Of a DNA stretch of 6,379 nucleotides, positions 5,664 through 6,379 are shown in pieces. The notes under the pieces were generated by a model, which was given only the letters and a program-made list of their open reading frames with translations, made no database searches and was not told where the DNA came from. The stretch spans positions 1 through 6,379 of the forward strand of contig JBQCCP010000140.1 in NCBI GenBank assembly GCA_051962095.1, read 5' to 3'. This stretch comes from 66-474 sp051962095 (GTDB taxonomy: Bacteria > Pseudomonadota > Gammaproteobacteria > Xanthomonadales > Rhodanobacteraceae). The position numbers and the translations under genes are program-made. Positions within the stretch are counted from its first letter, which is position 1. Each line of letters starts with the position of its first letter.

Positions 5664-5693
5664 GTGAGAGGGCGAAGCAAATGGTTTGATCTC

Positions 5694-5738
5694 GCTCTGA
5701 ACGAGGCCAGGATGGCCGATATCGAATCAGAGCTTTTT
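5694..5738 (+). terminator. Terminator-like structure at the centre of the inverted pair
   Basis: GCTCTGA (5694-5700) pairs with TCAGAGC (5727-5733), enclosing a second hairpin GGCC-AGGAT-GGCC (5705-5717), and is followed at once by TTTTT (5734-5738). A closed stem followed by a T-run on the + strand could stop transcripts coming from rpoZ. The large enclosed loop and only five T residues make it weak. Confidence 0.4.
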
Positions 5739-5783
5739 GGGGCCCCTGTGCTGCGGTGCGGGCGGGACGATCAGGCCCGAAGG

Positions 5784-5806
5784 GTGGGCGCAATGGATGC
5801 GCCCAC
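5784..5806. repeat. Stem-loop R-d, 9-bp stem
   Basis: GTGGGCGCA (5784-5792) pairs perfectly with TGCGCCCAC (5798-5806) around loop ATGGA. It is the positional counterpart of L 5575-5595, adjoining the same shared word CCACCCTTCGG on the - strand. Confidence 0.88.
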
Positions 5807-5813
5807 TTGCCGC

Positions 5814-5831
5814 CGCGCCAGGGACGGCGCG
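5814..5831. repeat. Stem-loop R-c with alternative pairing
   Basis: CGCGCC (5814-5819) pairs with GGCGCG (5826-5831) around loop AGGGAC. An alternative hairpin, GGGAC (5821-5825) with GTCCC (5831-5835), excludes the first. It is the positional counterpart of L 5543-5571. Confidence 0.65.
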
Positions 5832-5858
5832 TCCCAAGCCCGGCCGGTCCGCACGGTT

Positions 5859-5882
5859 TTTTCGTCCAAGAATGGACGAAAA
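5859..5882. repeat. Stem-loop R-b, 10-bp stem
   Basis: TTTTCGTCCA (5859-5868) pairs perfectly with TGGACGAAAA (5873-5882) around loop AGAA. It is the positional counterpart of L 5493-5522. The T-run is on the 5' side and the A-run on the 3' side, the reverse of an intrinsic terminator. Confidence 0.88.
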
Positions 5883-5909
5883 CGCAGCACCTGGGTGGCC
5901 TTTCTCTTG

Positions 5910-5928
5910 GTCCGCCCGGAAGGCGGAC
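5910..5928. repeat. Stem-loop R-a
   Basis: GTCCGCC (5910-5916) pairs perfectly with GGCGGAC (5922-5928) around loop CGGAA. It is the counterpart of L 5345-5365, next to the shared TCTTTTTCCG word on the - strand. Confidence 0.82.
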
Positions 5929-6054
5929 GGAAAAAGACAGGGACGTCGAACGTGACGGAGCGATGAAGTTGAGCTTCCCGGATGGTGCAGGCGGTCAGCC
6001 CGGCTGCGGTGCTTTTGCCGAAACAAGGGCAAGCATGCGGAAAAAGACAGGGAC
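5928..6054. repeat. 17-bp direct repeat at the outer side of R
   Basis: CGGAAAAAGACAGGGAC is present at 5928-5944 and at 6038-6054, a period of 110 bp. The corresponding - strand motif (GTCCCTGTCTTTTTCCG) has diverged counterparts in L at about 5205-5217 and 5333-5347. So each unit carries two copies of this motif, one at its outer end and one about 110-130 bp further in. Confidence 0.85.
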
Positions 6055-6121
6055 TGGTTTGCAAGACATCTGCAACTCTTCCCGGCAGCGGGTAACGTTG
6101 TCTTTGTGCTAGCGTGCAGGC

Positions 6122-6379
6122 ATGCGCAAGCACAACACCAAATCGCACGCCGTGGCGACGAAACGGCCGGCGAACAAGGACGCCGACCCGACGGGCATCG
6201 ACGCGCTCGCGGCGCAGCTTGCGGTCTATCTTCCACCCGAACAGATCGAGCGCGTGCGCGGTGCCTACGCCGTCGGCGCGCGCGCGCACGCCAGCCAGAA
6301 GCGCAAGAGCGGCGAGCCGTACATCACCCATCCGCTTGCGGTGGCGATGATCCTGGCGGGCCTGCGGCTGGACGCCGAA
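6122..6379 (+). CDS. spoT: Bifunctional (p)ppGpp synthetase/hydrolase, N-terminal part (3' end outside window)
   Basis: RelA/SpoT-family enzyme of the stringent response; SpoT makes and degrades (p)ppGpp, the alarmone whose effect on RNA polymerase involves omega. Only 86 codons are present, and the frame is still open at the last base. Seen: YLPPEQIERVRGAYAVGARAH (36-56), then KSGEPYITHPLAVAMILAGL (62-81), the start of the HD hydrolase domain with its conserved metal-site His 70. The position after rpoZ and the SpoT-like motif favour spoT over relA. The ATG at 6122 is the only upstream ATG in frame; it gives about 22 more residues before the YLPP motif than E. coli SpoT has, and this extension is basic (RKHNTK, TKRPANKD). 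The ribosome binding site is poor (GCAGGC). Confidence 0.93.
   Translation, partial: MRKHNTKSHAVATKRPANKDADPTGIDALAAQLAVYLPPEQIERVRGAYAVGARAHASQKRKSGEPYITHPLAVAMILAGLRLDAE

Larger units (their letters stand above)
5200..5670 (+). repeat. Repeat unit, left copy (L)
   Basis: This is the left of two diverged copies of the same unit; the other is inverted at about 5680-6056. Ordered landmarks, each with a partner in R: TTGTTTCGGCAAAAGCAC at 5243-5260, GGGCTGACC 5272-5280, ACGTTCGAC 5322-5330, TCTTTTTCCG 5338-5347, AGAGAAGGCCACC from 5471, GTGCGG 5526-5531, CCACCCTTCGG 5593-5603 and AGGGGCCCC 5633-5641. Between them lie stem-loops at 5345-5365, 5493-5522, 5543-5571, 5575-5595 and 5647-5663. A segment at about 5366-5470 (hairpin 5366-5399 plus about 70 bp) has no partner in R, so it is an insertion in L or a loss from R. 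Unit boundaries are approximate. Confidence 0.8.
5680..6056 (-). repeat. Repeat unit, right copy (R), inverted relative to L
   Basis: Read on the - strand this copy follows the same landmark order as L: 6009-6026 (18 bases identical to L 5243-5260), 5993-6001, 5945-5953, 5928-5937, 5893-5910 (reads CCAAGAGAAAGGCCACCC), 5849-5854, 5777-5787 and 5739-5747. Its stem-loops at 5910-5928, 5859-5882, 5814-5831, 5784-5806 and 5705-5717 sit at positions matching the five L hairpins, but with different stem sequences. R is shorter than L by about 100 bp. The two copies point towards each other, with their AGGGGCCCC ends innermost. Confidence 0.8.
5145..6121. other. 977-bp gene-free interval between rpoZ and spoT
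   Basis: No credible gene lies here. Open frames exist on both strands but they overlap each other, run through hairpins, have no recognisable family and look like GC-rich chance. Bases 5145-5199 are a GC-rich spacer after rpoZ. Bases about 5200-6056 hold two inverted copies of one repeat unit full of stem-loops. Bases 6057-6121 are the spoT leader, where I see only a short hairpin (TTGCA 6059-6063 with TGCAA 6071-6075), CCCG-GCAG-CGGG at 6081-6092, and no clear promoter boxes. Confidence 0.85.

Noticed and set aside
5206..5667. A 153-codon open frame, plus overlapping frames at 5511-5966 (+), 5396-5680 (-) and 5727-6236 (-), in the rpoZ-spoT gap
   Set aside because: They run across hairpins and the repeat copies, overlap on both strands, have no family resemblance or good ribosome binding site, and are expected by chance at this GC content.
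5859..5882. Intrinsic terminator before spoT
   Set aside because: The stem is strong, but the T-run is in the 5' arm and A residues follow the 3' arm on both strands, opposite to a terminator.
5200..6056. CRISPR array
   Set aside because: Repeats are not regularly spaced or identical, and spacer-like unique units of even length are missing.
5200..6056. Insertion sequence
   Set aside because: Inverted ends exist but no transposase frame or obvious target duplication is visible; a non-autonomous element is still possible.
5200..6056. REP/SMAG-type elements
   Set aside because: Those have a short GTAG-type head and one conserved hairpin; here stems are variable and no such head adjoins the hairpins.

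Overview
The window is GC-rich chromosomal DNA from a gammaproteobacterium. The gene set (a complete Mla lipid-transport system between gmk and rpoZ, then spoT) and the style of intergenic repeats suggest the order Xanthomonadales, perhaps Rhodanobacteraceae. That placement is inference from protein style and repeat texture, not from a search.

Layout: (1) 1-396, the 3' part of gmk (guanylate kinase). (2) 473-3667, a five-gene operon mlaF-mlaE-mlaD-mlaC-mlaB on the + strand, in the same order as in E. coli, with overlapping or closely spaced genes. (3) 3674-4645, mlaA on the - strand, tail to tail with mlaB and only 6 bp away. (4) 4646-4850, a divergent control region for mlaA and rpoZ, with a good sigma-70-type promoter for rpoZ. 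(5) 4851-5144, rpoZ (RNA polymerase omega). (6) 5145-6121, almost 1 kb with no credible gene. It holds two diverged copies of one repeat unit in inverted orientation, packed with stem-loops. (7) 6122-6379, the 5' end of a spoT/rel-type (p)ppGpp synthetase/hydrolase gene.

How the genes work together: MlaA is an outer-membrane lipoprotein, MlaC a periplasmic lipid carrier, and MlaF2E2D6B2 the inner-membrane ABC/MCE complex. Together they keep the outer membrane asymmetric by moving phospholipid between the membranes. All six Mla components are present within 4.2 kb. The flanking gmk, rpoZ and spoT are the familiar gmk-rpoZ-spoT housekeeping neighbourhood (GMP/GDP supply, RNA polymerase, stringent response). 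Here it is split by the Mla cluster on one side of rpoZ and by the repeat element on the other.

The least ordinary part is 5200-6056. The two unit copies share conserved linker words, while the hairpins at matching positions have unrelated but self-complementary stems. Nearly all of these hairpins show GGA in the loop on the same strand of the unit. This looks like selection or mutation acting on structure rather than sequence, and it is the best candidate here for something undescribed. I cannot tell from one window whether it is a mobile repeat family, a structured RNA, or both.
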